A model generated the notes under the pieces. It did no database searches, was not told the DNA's origin, and saw only the letters and a list, made by a program, of their open reading frames with translations. A stretch of 19,054 nucleotides of DNA from Burkholderiaceae bacterium (GTDB taxonomy: Bacteria > Pseudomonadota > Gammaproteobacteria > Burkholderiales > Burkholderiaceae_E): assembly GCA_016710525.1 (NCBI GenBank), contig JADJVQ010000063.1:1-19054 (forward strand), given 5' to 3'. Position 1 is the first letter of the stretch, and every line of letters begins with the position of its first letter. Positions 1-7,866 of the stretch are shown here, in pieces. A program made the translations under genes and the position numbers.

Positions 1-1549
1 GGACCGCACGCGGGCTGGCGGCGGGCCCACCGGGCGCCGCGTCGCCGCTACCGGGCGTGGCGCTGCGGCTGCCAGCCCCCTCGAGCCGTCCCTTGAGCAG
101 GAACTCGGTGCGGCTGGGCGGCACGAAGGCGTCGGTCGGCAGCACGGGACTCTGCCCGATCGGCTTGACCAGCCGCGGCGTGATCACGAACATCAGCTCG
201 CTGCGATCGCCCTGGAACTCGCTGCTTCGAAACAAGGGACCCAGGATGGGCACATCGCCCAGGAACGGCAGTTTCCTGACCGATTCGGTGACGTTGTTCT
301 TGATCAGGCCGGCAATCGCCAGGCTCTGGCCATCCATGAGTTGAACGGTTGTCTGTGCCCGCCGGGTCGTAAAGCTCGGCAAGACCGCGGTGGCGCCACC
401 GACCGTGGTGAACGGCGAGCCGGTCTGGGACAGCTCGGACACCTCGGGCGCGACCTTCAGGTGGATTCGCCCCCCTTCGAGCACGATCGGCGTGAACTTC
501 AGGCCGACGCCGAACTCCTTCTCCTCGAGGGTGATCGTGGCCACACCCGTTGCCGCGTTGGCGCGAGACACCGGAATGAAGATCTTGCCGCCCGCCAGGA
601 AACTGGCTTCGTGGCCGCTGATCGCCACGATGTTCGGCTCGGCAAGGATCTTGACGAGACCGTCGCGGCTTTCGGCATCCAGAGTGAGCGCATTGCCGGT
701 GCGCGAGATGGCGCCCAGTGCGCCCGCGCTGCCCGTCAGCAGATTGCTGAGGAGGGAATAACGCCAGCTGCCGCTGACCCGCGCTCCGTCGATCTTAGCC
801 CCGAGCTTGTCGAGCAGGGTCTTGGAGACCTCGGCCACCGTCACCTCGAGCATCACCTGCTGCGCTTCGACGATCCGCAGCAGATTGACCACCCGGGGCG
901 CCGTGTTCTGGCCCGCCCCGCCCCCCGAGACAGCCGACTGGCCGACGGCGATCCGTTCGCCCTGCTGGGCCTCCTGGTTGCCGGCGGTGATGGCCAGGGT
1001 CAGGCCGCGAGAATAGGTGCGGATGAAGGATTCGGCGATCTGCATCGCCTGAGCCGCCTTCACCGAGCTGGACACCAGTCCGGTGAGCACCAGGGAATCG
1101 GCGGCCGCGCTGACGCGGATGTCCTTCTCGTCCGGCAGCAGCTGCTTTGGGGTCCTGCAGGCGGACGCATCCGCGCTGACGGTGACATCGATGATGGTCG
1201 TGGGCGCGCCGCGGCGCCACATGATGACGTTGGTCGATCCGAAGGTCTTACCGAGCAGATACAGCTCGCGCGCGCTGATCAGGGTGACGTCGGCCACCGC
1301 CGGATTGCCGACCGATATCCGCTCGATGGGGCTGGTCAGGCGCAGCAGGGTCGACTTGCCGACGACCAGGTCCATCGACGGGCCGATCTCGGTCGGCGCC
1401 ATCCCCTGCACGACGAGCGGCGGGGGCCCCAGCGGGGGCTGCGCCGGCGCGGGTGCCGAGGTGGTATTGCCTTTGGTGATGGCCGGTGGTCGCTGTACCG
1501 GGCTCTGGGCACCTGCCGACGACACGAGCAGTGCCGCCATCGCTGCCAC
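1..1549 (-). CDS. cpaC: Tad/Flp pilus outer-membrane secretin CpaC (RcpA), partial at left edge
   Basis: This is the outer-membrane secretin through which the Flp pilus exits. The frame is open for 516 codons from a GTG at 1549 to the window edge. Residues about 57-125 form the N-terminal pilus-formation/BON-like domain (around GKSTLLRLTSPIERISVGNP). Residues about 218-465 form the secretin domain, with VNLLRIVEAQQVMLEVTVAE, LAEPNIVAISG, VGLKFTPIV and the typical KLPFLGDVPILGPLF then ELMFVITPRLV. A low-complexity Gly/Ala/Pro tail follows, so little is missing. The upstream cpaB stop overlaps an ATG at 1566 (ATGA). Starting there would give M-K followed by TTVVAAMAALLVSSAGAQS, a good signal peptide, but it needs one extra base near 1555; as it stands the ATG is out of frame and the GTG start lacks the basic n-region. 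Identity is secure; the start is uncertain. Confidence 0.93.
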   Translation of the reverse strand, partial: MAAMAALLVSSAGAQSPVQRPPAITKGNTTSAPAPAQPPLGPPPLVVQGMAPTEIGPSMDLVVGKSTLLRLTSPIERISVGNPAVADVTLISARELYLLGKTFGSTNVIMWRRGAPTTIIDVTVSADASACRTPKQLLPDEKDIRVSAAADSLVLTGLVSSSVKAAQAMQIAESFIRTYSRGLTLAITAGNQEAQQGERIAVGQSAVSGGGAGQNTAPRVVNLLRIVEAQQVMLEVTVAEVSKTLLDKLGAKIDGARVSGSWRYSLLSNLLTGSAGALGAISRTGNALTLDAESRDGLVKILAEPNIVAISGHEASFLAGGKIFIPVSRANAATGVATITLEEKEFGVGLKFTPIVLEGGRIHLKVAPEVSELSQTGSPFTTVGGATAVLPSFTTRRAQTTVQLMDGQSLAIAGLIKNNVTESVRKLPFLGDVPILGPLFRSSEFQGDRSELMFVITPRLVKPIGQSPVLPTDAFVPPSRTEFLLKGRLEGAGSRSATPGSGDAAPGGPAASPRAV

Positions 1550-1562
1550 GACGGTTGTTCTT

Positions 1563-2463
1563 TCATGGTGCCTTTCCCCGCTCCAGCTCGGTCGACGAAC
1601 GTTGCACACCGCGGATCACATCGACGGCGATGCGCTCTTCCGGCACCTCCGGGGAGGTCGCGGTGGCCGGGGCGCCGCCGGCGGTCGGGTGACCTTCGGT
1701 GGCGCGGGCGCCTTGGGGCAGCGGCCGCCACGACCGGACGTTCCGGTGCGACGGCACGAACCTCGGCCGGGCGTTCGCCCAGCAGGTCCGCCTTGCGGAT
1801 GCCGAGGGTCGTGGCCGTCTGCTTGTCGGTCTGGTTGCGCAGCACCAGCGAAAGATTCCCCACGCTTCTCGCCAGGTCGATCCGCTCGGCCTGTTCGGGG
1901 GTGACCTCGAGGGTGACAGCATTCACCACCCGGGGTTTCGTGTCATCGCGGCTCGCCTCCTGGGCCACCGCCAGCACCAGGATGCGCTCGAGCACGATCT
2001 TGGAGACCGGGCGATCGCGCTCGTCCTGGGTATTCACCAGGACATCGACGAAGTTGCCGGGCAAGGCAAATCCGGCCACACCGACGACTTCGTTGACTCT
2101 CACCGTGATCGCCCGCCGGCCCTGGCCGATGACGGCCGACAGACCACCCTTCGTGCCAACCGGCGCGAGCTTGGACTCGAGCACCGGCTCGTCCTTCAGC
2201 AACTGCCCGCGCAGCACCCGTCCGTCCAGCGCCTCGATCTTGTCGAAGGCGCCCGCCGGCAGCGCCCCGGCAGGCCAGGTCACCAAACGCAGCATGGTGG
2301 CGTTCAAGGGCTGCCCCAGTTCGATGTCGCGGCTGGCCACCACGATCCGGGAGCCGCCGACCGCATCGCTGCGTTCGTTCAGCCACCGCGCCGCCAGCAC
2401 GACCGCCGCGATCCCGGCGACCAGGGACAGCAGCAACATCACGACCGCACGCGAGCCCTTCAT
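1563..2463 (-). pseudogene. cpaB: Flp pilus assembly protein CpaB (RcpC), frameshifted near the C-terminus
   Basis: CpaB/RcpC is a periplasmic, membrane-anchored partner of the CpaC secretin. Residues about 6-28 are an N-terminal membrane anchor. A SAF-type domain follows at about 39-101 (RIVVASRDIELGQPL ... LKDEPVLESKLA), then the RcpC domain with AITVRVNEVVGVAGFALPGN, VVNAVTLEVTPEQAERIDLA and VGNLSLVLRN. After about residue 248 the start frame turns into Arg-rich nonsense. The expected ending, EERIAVDVIRGVQRS...ERGKAP and stop, lies in another frame that ends at 1563. The span is one base too long (or two short), so an indel lies at about 1650-1735 in a G/C-rich Pro-Ala linker. The ATG at 2463 forms an ATGA overlap with a TGA at 2460, and its own stop overlaps the cpaC ATG at 1566. 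It could be a true pseudogene or a base-call error. Confidence 0.85.
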
Positions 2464-3886
2464 TCACGCCCCCGGTATTCAGATCCATCGTGCGAACCGC
2501 GCTGGGCTCGAACAAATCTGCAGCGCTTTCGGCTGCGAAATAGAGATCCCAGGCCCAGCGAAGCACCTCGGGAGTCAGCTTTGGCTGATCCTCGAAATAA
2601 TCGGCGCGATCCCGAATCTTTTGGACTAAGTCGAATGGATAGGCTGGCATCAGCGGCATTCCGGATTCCCGATGCAAACATCGATCACATAATCGGCAGC
2701 CGCCGGCTCATATTCGATGTCGACGCGTTTGCAGGCCTGCCTCAATACCCGCCGATATCCCGCCTCATCGAGCGCGTCCAGCCGAATCTTGTAACCCAGG
2801 CGCCGCACAAACGCCGGATCGTCCAGGCTCGTCGGGGAGTGGTTCGAGGAGAAAATCACCATGACATCGAACGGCACCTGAAAGCTCACTCCTGTGTGCA
2901 AAGACAAATAATCAACCCGCCGGTCCAGCGGCACGATCCAGCGGTTCAGCAGTTCGCGCGGCGCAATGCGCTGCCGGCCCAGGTCGTCGAGCAGGAGCAT
3001 GCCGTTGTTGGCCTTCAGCTGCAGTGGCGCTTTGTAAAATCGGGTCACCGGATCCAGCTCGAGGTCCATCATTTCCAGCGTGAGCTCGCCGCCCACCTTC
3101 ACCACCGGCCGCTGGCACAGCACCCACCGCGCGTCCGGCTGGCGTGCACGATCGAGCGACCCGCGGCCGCGCGGCCTCGATCTTGCGGTGCACCATGGGA
3201 TCGAAGACTTGCACGATCTCGCCGTCGATTTCGATGGCATGAGGAACCCACACGACCCCTTCGACAACGTCCAGCAGGTGTTCCGCGAGGAACGTTTTTC
3301 CCGCGCCGCTGGGGCCATACAGAAAGATCGGCCGATGCGAATTCAGCGCAGCGCCGATCGAGACTACCAGTTCAGGAGGCAAGACGAGATTTCGGATGGC
3401 GGTTTCGAGAGTCGGCCTTGATACCGATGCCTCTAATACTCCTTGCCGTTGCACGCAGGCAACGTAATCGGCCAGCGACACCGGAGCGGGACCCACATAT
3501 TGATTACGCCGCATCGCGTCGGCGACCCTCACGCGGCCCGCGTCGGTCAGCACGTAACGCACATCGCCATCGAAGCTGCCCCGGCGCGGGATCTCGACCA
3601 GACGTTCGGAGCGCAGGAACGCCAGCAAGGCGTCGATGATCGGAAGCGGCAGCGCGGCCAGTGCCGAGAGCTCGGCAATGGTGATGTCGCCGCTTCGCAT
3701 CAGGTGTTTCAGCACCAGATCGGTGACTCCCGTTGGCGAAAGTCCGGTGGCTTTGAGGGATTCCGGGGGCTGCATGACCGGCGCGGACCCGTCTGCCAGG
3801 TCTGCCTGCGGCATGGCCGGGACCTCGCTCGCGCCGAGGGCGGGTGGATCGACGGCGGGCGGATTCAGGGCCTGGCCGATTCTCAT
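2460..3886 (-). pseudogene. Winged-helix AAA+ ATPase of the tad locus, frameshifted at least twice
   Basis: This ATPase sits between cpaA and cpaB. The first frame (ATG 3886) gives a Pro/Ala-rich N-terminus, a probable winged-helix domain at about residues 50-125 (LMRSGDITIAELSALAALPL ... RYVLTDAGRVRVADAMRR), a YVGPAPVSLADYV linker, and Walker A GPSGAGKT at 191-198. Walker B (GMLLLDDLG, near 3000) and sensor 1 (MVIFSSNHSP) lie in a second frame, entered at about 3145-3172. The C-terminal lid (AYPFDLVQKIRDRADYF, LTPEVLRWAWDLYFA) returns to the first frame after an indel at about 2655-2675. That frame has no nearby stop; a third shift would be needed to use the TGA at 2460-2462, which overlaps cpaB as ATGA. 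The start overlaps the cpaA stop as ATGA. This is not CpaF/TadA or CpaE/TadZ. Role unknown; a MoxR-like remodelling function is only a guess. Confidence 0.75.
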
Positions 3887-4495
3887 GTGACCGCTCCGGA
3901 CAGTTGCATCAGCGCCAGCGACGTTGCCCCGGCAGCGATCGCCAGACCAAAGGGAAGGCGGTCGGCGGTGTCGACCCGCGGATCAAAACGCAGCCGAGAC
4001 CTTGAATCAAGTGTTGCCCTAACACCACAAAGCAGCAGACGAAGGTTGGCAACGGTGGCTTTGCGGCGGCCGCCATCAATCAGCCTCGCTGCAACGAGCA
4101 CCGCCCCGGCGAGGAAGACCAGCAGCACGAGCAGGGCAAGCAAGTGCAATCCGAACACGGCACCCAGCATGGTCATCAGCTTCACATCCCCCGCGCCCAT
4201 GACGCGCATCCAATGGAGCAGCAGAAATCCTGCAAAGGCTGCCAGCGCCGGAACCTGCGGCCGGCAGACCGAGCGCACCCGCCCCCGGAGATCCGAACAG
4301 ACCGGAACCAGGCGCGGCAAATCCGTGCCACGCCAGCGCGCCCAGCAGGCCAGCGAGCACCAGAGAGTTGGGAATACGCCGAGCACGCCAATCCGACCAG
4401 CAGATCGCCACCAGCAGCCCCATCACCCCGGCACGCACGACCCAGACCAGGGCCGCAGGACCGAGCGAAGTCGCATCAGGCAAGGCGGCGCTCAA
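3883..4495 (-). pseudogene. cpaA: Flp prepilin peptidase CpaA (TadV), frameshifted in the middle
   Basis: CpaA is an inner-membrane aspartic prepilin peptidase (A24) that would process Flp and the TadE-type pseudopilins encoded nearby. Both catalytic-aspartate motifs are visible but in different frames: SDWRARRIPN near the N-terminus, and MGAGDVKLM (GxGD) after the shift. Several hydrophobic stretches fit membrane helices (ALLVLLVFLAGAVLVAA, GLAIAAGATSLALM). The reading frame from the TTG at 4495 departs at about 4245-4262. The downstream frame ends at the TGA at 3883-3885, which overlaps the ATPase ATG. The total span is 613 bases, one too many for an intact frame. An ATG at 4423 is an alternative but would leave almost nothing before the first Asp motif. 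A single-base indel, real or technical, inactivates the gene as written. Confidence 0.83.
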
Positions 4496-4729
4496 GCATC
4501 CACTCTGATCTGCGCGAGCCCTGTTGGCGGACCTTTCCTTGCCCGCCAGACGCGATCATCGGCCTGCGGGCACCCGCAAACCAGGCAACAACACTAGGGC
4601 CGCCCGGCGAATCGCGTCTGTTCACAGAGCCAGCCTGATCTGCGGCAGGCCGCGAGACATGTCGATTCATCAGACCCCGAGAGAACCGAGCACTGCCCGG
4701 CGATGCGGCTCACCGCCTGGCCGCAGGGC

Positions 4730-4752
4730 GGTCTGCCGAAACGGCAGGGACC
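4730..4752 (-). terminator. Stem-loop between flp and cpaA (possible attenuator)
   Basis: CTGCCG and CGGCAG pair around a three-base loop (4733-4738 with 4742-4747). GGT/ACC can extend the stem across a two-base bulge. It lies about 30-50 bases downstream of the flp stop on the flp strand and has no T-run, so it may be an attenuator or mRNA-stabilising hairpin separating abundant pilin message from assembly genes. Apart from it and the flp/cpaA ends, nothing coding is visible at 4496-4780. Confidence 0.3.
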
Positions 4753-4780
4753 TCGTCCTCGGAGAATCTGCCCGGGCCGC

Positions 4781-4960
4781 TCAGACGCTCGACAGCGTGG
4801 TGGCGATGCCATTGAACACGTTGTTGAGTCCGCCACCGACGGCCGTCACCGCGATCACGATGACCACCGCGATCAGCGCAGCGATCAGGCCGTACTCGAT
4901 CGCGGTCACTCCCTCTTCGCCGCGGACAAACTGTTTCACTGACTTGATAAATCGATCCAT
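4781..4960 (-). CDS. flp: Flp family type IVb prepilin
   Basis: This encodes the major Flp pilin subunit, 59 residues from the ATG at 4960. It has a short basic leader (MDRFIKSVKQFVRGEEG), then the type IVb processing motif G|VTAIEYGLIAALIAV with Glu at +5 and Tyr at +6, a hydrophobic helix, and a short C-terminus (GGGLNNVFNGIATTLSSV). Both length and motif are typical of the family. The ATG at 4960 is preferred because GGAG lies seven bases upstream of it. In-frame ATGs at 4972 and further upstream give leaders longer than usual. It is the first gene of the minus-strand tad unit, transcribed away from the divergent tadE unit. Unlike its downstream neighbours, its frame is intact. Confidence 0.95.
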   Translation of the reverse strand: MDRFIKSVKQFVRGEEGVTAIEYGLIAALIAVVIVIAVTAVGGGLNNVFNGIATTLSSV

Positions 4961-5309
4961 GCTGAACTCCATGCTGGCACCGCCGAAGTCTTGGGGCGGA
5001 TCAAAACCGTCAAAGGGGACGGCCACCCTCCTATGCCGAGAAACTGGCGGAAAGGGGGACCGAGTCTACATGCCGTTTGTCCAGTTGGACATCAACCAAT
5101 TATGCGATACCGGCCAAAGCATCATGCACAGGGCCAAACGCAACATTGACAAAAACAACTGTTTCCGTCAGGAGGTAACGCACAATGCGATATATTCCGC
5201 GTTGTTTTCGAACGTCGGACGCACAGGCGTGATGTCGGGGCTTGCGCAACAACTGTTCATCGGAAACGCTCACCGCCATGAATCGGCAGGCAGTGCACGG
5301 AGATCGGTC
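4961..5309. promoter_or_regulatory. Divergent intergenic region between flp and tadE
   Basis: About 350 bases separate the flp and tadE start codons, and part of it (about 5085-5220) is visibly AT-richer than the flanks. It must carry the promoters of both tad units. I could not find a convincing sigma-70 or sigma-54 promoter on either strand. A TTGACA at 5146-5151 has no good -10 at the right distance. A short ORF with a strong Shine-Dalgarno lies inside (listed separately). Confidence 0.45.
5185..5232 (+). CDS. Possible 15-residue leader ORF upstream of tadE
   Basis: An AGGAGGT Shine-Dalgarno at about 5170-5176 stands eight bases before an ATG that opens MRYIPRCFRTSDAQA and stops at 5230-5232. 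Its TGA overlaps an ATG at 5232 (TGATG) that is in frame with TadE and would add 26 residues to it. The ribosome-binding site is stronger than that of most genes here, which suggests translation, but with no conservation data this could be chance. Confidence 0.3.
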   Translation: MRYIPRCFRTSDAQA

Positions 5310-5796
5310 ATGATCGGCAGGCTGTCCGCATCGCGGGCCAGACAAAGGGGGGTGGCCGCTGTTGAATTCGCGTTCGCAGCGATCCTCTTTTTCACATTGC
5401 TGTTCTCGATTCTCGACTGGTCCTACCTCTTCTTCGTGAATCTCACCATGCAGCACGCGGTCCGCGAAGGGGCCCGCTACGCGGTCACGGGCCAAACCAA
5501 CCTGTCGCCGACCCCCGGAGACCGATGCGCGGCGGCTCGCGAGAAGATCCGCGGCGAGTCGATGGGGCTCTACGACCAGACATCCTCCACGACGGTCTTC
5601 AAGACCATCGACTCGTCCGGCAACATCGCTGTCCTGGGCAGCGGGTCGTGCTACGGTGCCGGACAGCTGATCATCATCCAGGTGGACAGCCGGCTGTCGC
5701 CGATCACACCGTTCATTCGTCCTTTTTTTTTCGGCGACCGGAAACCAGTACCGGTTCTCGGTCAGCACGACCATGAAAAACGAGGCGTTCCCCTGA
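5310..5796 (+). CDS. tadE: TadE-like pseudopilin, frameshifted at a T9 run
   Basis: This is a TadE-type pseudopilin of the Flp system. The ATG at 5310 has GGAG seven bases upstream and starts MIGRLSASRARQRG, followed by a prepilin-type site G|VAAVEFAF, a membrane helix (FAAILFFTLLFSILDWSYLFF) and MQHAVREGARYAVTG. The expected C-terminus, GNQYRFSVSTTMKNEAFP and stop at 5794-5796, is one frame away: the T-run at 5723-5731 has nine T where eight would keep the frame (PFFSATGNQY). As written, the frame instead reads on into the next tadE gene to 6389 without a stop, giving one 359-residue product. Cause may be an indel error, a real mutation or a slippage site. An alternative start is the ATG at 5232. 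Confidence 0.85.
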
Positions 5797-6389
5797 AGCC
5801 GTCCCAAGCCCCTCCCAAGGCCCCACGCCCGAACCAGCGCGCGCGCCTGGGGTCCCGCAACTTTCGCGCCCTCGCGCGGGGCGTGGCGCTGATCGAACTC
5901 GCTCTGGTGCTGCCGGTCCTGCTGCTGCTGGCCCTCGGGGTGATCGATTTCGCCCGCGCGATCCAGTTCAACAACGTCGTCAATCACCTGACCCGGGAAG
6001 GCGCCAATCTGGCCGCACGAAGCGGCGAGCAGCCGCAGTTCATCCTGAAGGCGCTGATGGACACCGCCGAGCCGCTGGAGATGAACACCTCCGGGATGAT
6101 GTACATCACGAAGCTGACCGGACTGGTCGACGGGCGCGCGTCAGTCGACGCCCAGTACCGCCCGCTGACCGGCGGCGATCAGTCACTGGTCAGTCGGATC
6201 TGGGGAGGGTGTCCCGGCTGGGTCAGCGGCACGTGCTCTGTTCCGAACACCAGCCCGATCATCTCGCTGTCGGTGCCGCTGACGCTCGGGGAGACCGTCT
6301 ATGCGGTCGAGAGTCTTTACGACTACACGCTGCTGACACGCTACGTGCTGAGCAGCGACCCCCTCCTTTACTCGCTGACCATCCTCTGA
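5793..6389 (+). CDS. Second TadE/TadF-like pseudopilin
   Basis: This is a second TadE/F-type pseudopilin, 198 residues if begun at a CTG at 5793. After a Pro/Arg-rich leader it has the prepilin-type motif ARG|VALIELALVLP, a strongly hydrophobic helix (VLPVLLLLALGVIDFARA) and the family segment NNVVNHLTREGANLAARSG. A periplasmic domain with two Cys follows (GGCPGWVSGTCSVP) and ends in LLTRYVLSSDPLLYSLTIL. No ATG, GTG or TTG lies between the restored tadE stop and the leader. The CTG overlaps that TGA (CTGA) and has GAGG seven bases upstream, so either a rare CTG start or fusion with tadE is implied. It lies 24 bases upstream of tadG. TadE versus TadF is not decided. Confidence 0.8.
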   Translation: MKPSQAPPKAPRPNQRARLGSRNFRALARGVALIELALVLPVLLLLALGVIDFARAIQFNNVVNHLTREGANLAARSGEQPQFILKALMDTAEPLEMNTSGMMYITKLTGLVDGRASVDAQYRPLTGGDQSLVSRIWGGCPGWVSGTCSVPNTSPIISLSVPLTLGETVYAVESLYDYTLLTRYVLSSDPLLYSLTIL

Positions 6390-6413
6390 ACGGTCGACCC
6401 GCGGAGCCTCTCC

Positions 6414-7772
6414 ATGCGCGCACTCTCCCGAGCACTGCTGCGCCGCGGCCAGCGCGGCCAGATACTCATCCTCACCGGCCTGAGCCTGATCGTGCTGATC
6501 GGTGCGGTCGGCCTGGCCGTTGATGCCGGACGGGCCTATGGCGTCAAGGCACGCCTGAATGCCGCCGTTGATGCGGCCTCGATCGCGGCGGCCAGAGCGC
6601 TTGCGCAGGGTGCCGACGAGGATGCCCGCATCGCGAACGCCCAGGCGACCGCCGTGCGATTCTTCAACCTCAATTACCCGACGGACTTTCTCTCGTCCAC
6701 GCCCTCGGCGCCGACCACCTCGGCGGTGCGCGAAGAGACAGGGCGCTGGCGGGTGCGTGTGTCCGCCACGGCGGAGATGCCGACGACGTTTATGCGGGTG
6801 CTCGGCCGTACCGAGTTAAACGTCGCAGCCATGGGCGAGGCAGTCCGGCGGGACCTCGATGTGATTCTGGTGATGGACACATCCGGGTCCATCGGGTCGG
6901 ATTTCGGCACGCTGCAACAGGCAGCGAAAAACAGCTTTGTCAACAAATTCAACTCGGGCGTCGGCGGCGACAGGTTTGGCCTGGTGTCGTTCGCGTCGGG
7001 TGCCGTGGTCGACGTGCCGATCGACAAGACAGCCAATCGCGGATTCGACCGACCCACTGTGGTCAATGCGATCAACGCCCTCACCTCGATCGGCCCCACG
7101 GCATCGGCCGAGGCGATGCGTAAGGCGCTCGATGAACTCAACGCGGTGCCCGCCGCGAATCGATCGAGCCTGCGGGTCATCCTGCTCTTCAGCGATGGTG
7201 CGCCCAACCTCATTAATGGTACGTTCTTGCGCTCGACAGGCAGCACTGTCAGTGGCAACCTAGATTCAGTTTATCTATTTGGCCCGGAAACAAAACCAGG
7301 CGAAGTCTGGGCCGCGGATCAGCGCTTCGGGCCGTTTGCCGACTACCCTGACATCAATCGGCTGCCGAATCAGGGCTCAGGAAACATACCCCTCGCCAGC
7401 TTCAACAACCGCCGCGGCTTCACGGGGGCAAGTTACGCGCAGCCCTATCCTTACGAGAACAACGACTGCAATTCCAACAAGGCTGCGCGCAACATGCTCG
7501 AGAACATCGCCAACAGCGCACGCGGGCAAGATATCCGAGTCTATTCGATCGGCCTGGGGGCGAATCTGAATGCCCTCGAAGTCACGATCTGTGGCTACGA
7601 TATGGCCAACGAAAAAGGCTCCACGATCATGAAGCGCCTTGCCAACACTGCCGACTCCGACACGCTGAATACCGGGCAGCCGCAGGGGCTGTACTGCCAC
7701 GCCGCCTCCAGCAGCGAACTCGACCGGTGCTTCTCCACGATCGCCAGCGAGATCCTGCGCCTCACGCTCTGA
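6414..7772 (+). CDS. tadG: TadG-like protein with von Willebrand factor A domain
   Basis: This 452-residue TadG-type protein is probably anchored in the inner membrane with a periplasmic adhesin-like domain. The N-terminus is the Tad_N module: RRGQRGQILILTGLSLIVLI, a transmembrane helix, then GLAVDAGRAYGVKARLNAAVD and DAASIAAARAL. A VWA domain begins at about residue 148 with the MIDAS motif DTSGS at 155-159, followed by GDRFGLVSFASGAVVDVPID and LRVILLFSDGAPN. The C-terminal half has several Cys that may form disulfides (NDCNSNK, TICGYD, LYCHAA, DRCFSTIASEI). GCGGAG lies eight bases before the ATG. A locally AT-richer patch at about 7205-7300 encodes an insertion in the VWA fold. The frame is intact. 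Confidence 0.9.
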   Translation: MRALSRALLRRGQRGQILILTGLSLIVLIGAVGLAVDAGRAYGVKARLNAAVDAASIAAARALAQGADEDARIANAQATAVRFFNLNYPTDFLSSTPSAPTTSAVREETGRWRVRVSATAEMPTTFMRVLGRTELNVAAMGEAVRRDLDVILVMDTSGSIGSDFGTLQQAAKNSFVNKFNSGVGGDRFGLVSFASGAVVDVPIDKTANRGFDRPTVVNAINALTSIGPTASAEAMRKALDELNAVPAANRSSLRVILLFSDGAPNLINGTFLRSTGSTVSGNLDSVYLFGPETKPGEVWAADQRFGPFADYPDINRLPNQGSGNIPLASFNNRRGFTGASYAQPYPYENNDCNSNKAARNMLENIANSARGQDIRVYSIGLGANLNALEVTICGYDMANEKGSTIMKRLANTADSDTLNTGQPQGLYCHAASSSELDRCFSTIASEILRLTL

Positions 7773-7866
7773 GCAGACGGCGAACATCGACGCGCGCCAG
7801 ATCCTCTACGATTGGGGCGGGCTCAACGAAGCCCTGTTCCGTGTCATCAACGCCTGGCACAGTCCG

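Noticed and set aside
341..2629. Long plus-strand open frame opposite cpaC and cpaB
   Set aside because: Its translation is Arg/Gly/His-rich with no domain, and the opposite strand encodes clear secretin and CpaB motifs. It is a high-GC antisense shadow.
5146..5174. Sigma-70 promoter starting with TTGACA at 5146
   Set aside because: No hexamer resembling TATAAT lies 16-18 bases downstream; the site falls on the leader Shine-Dalgarno.
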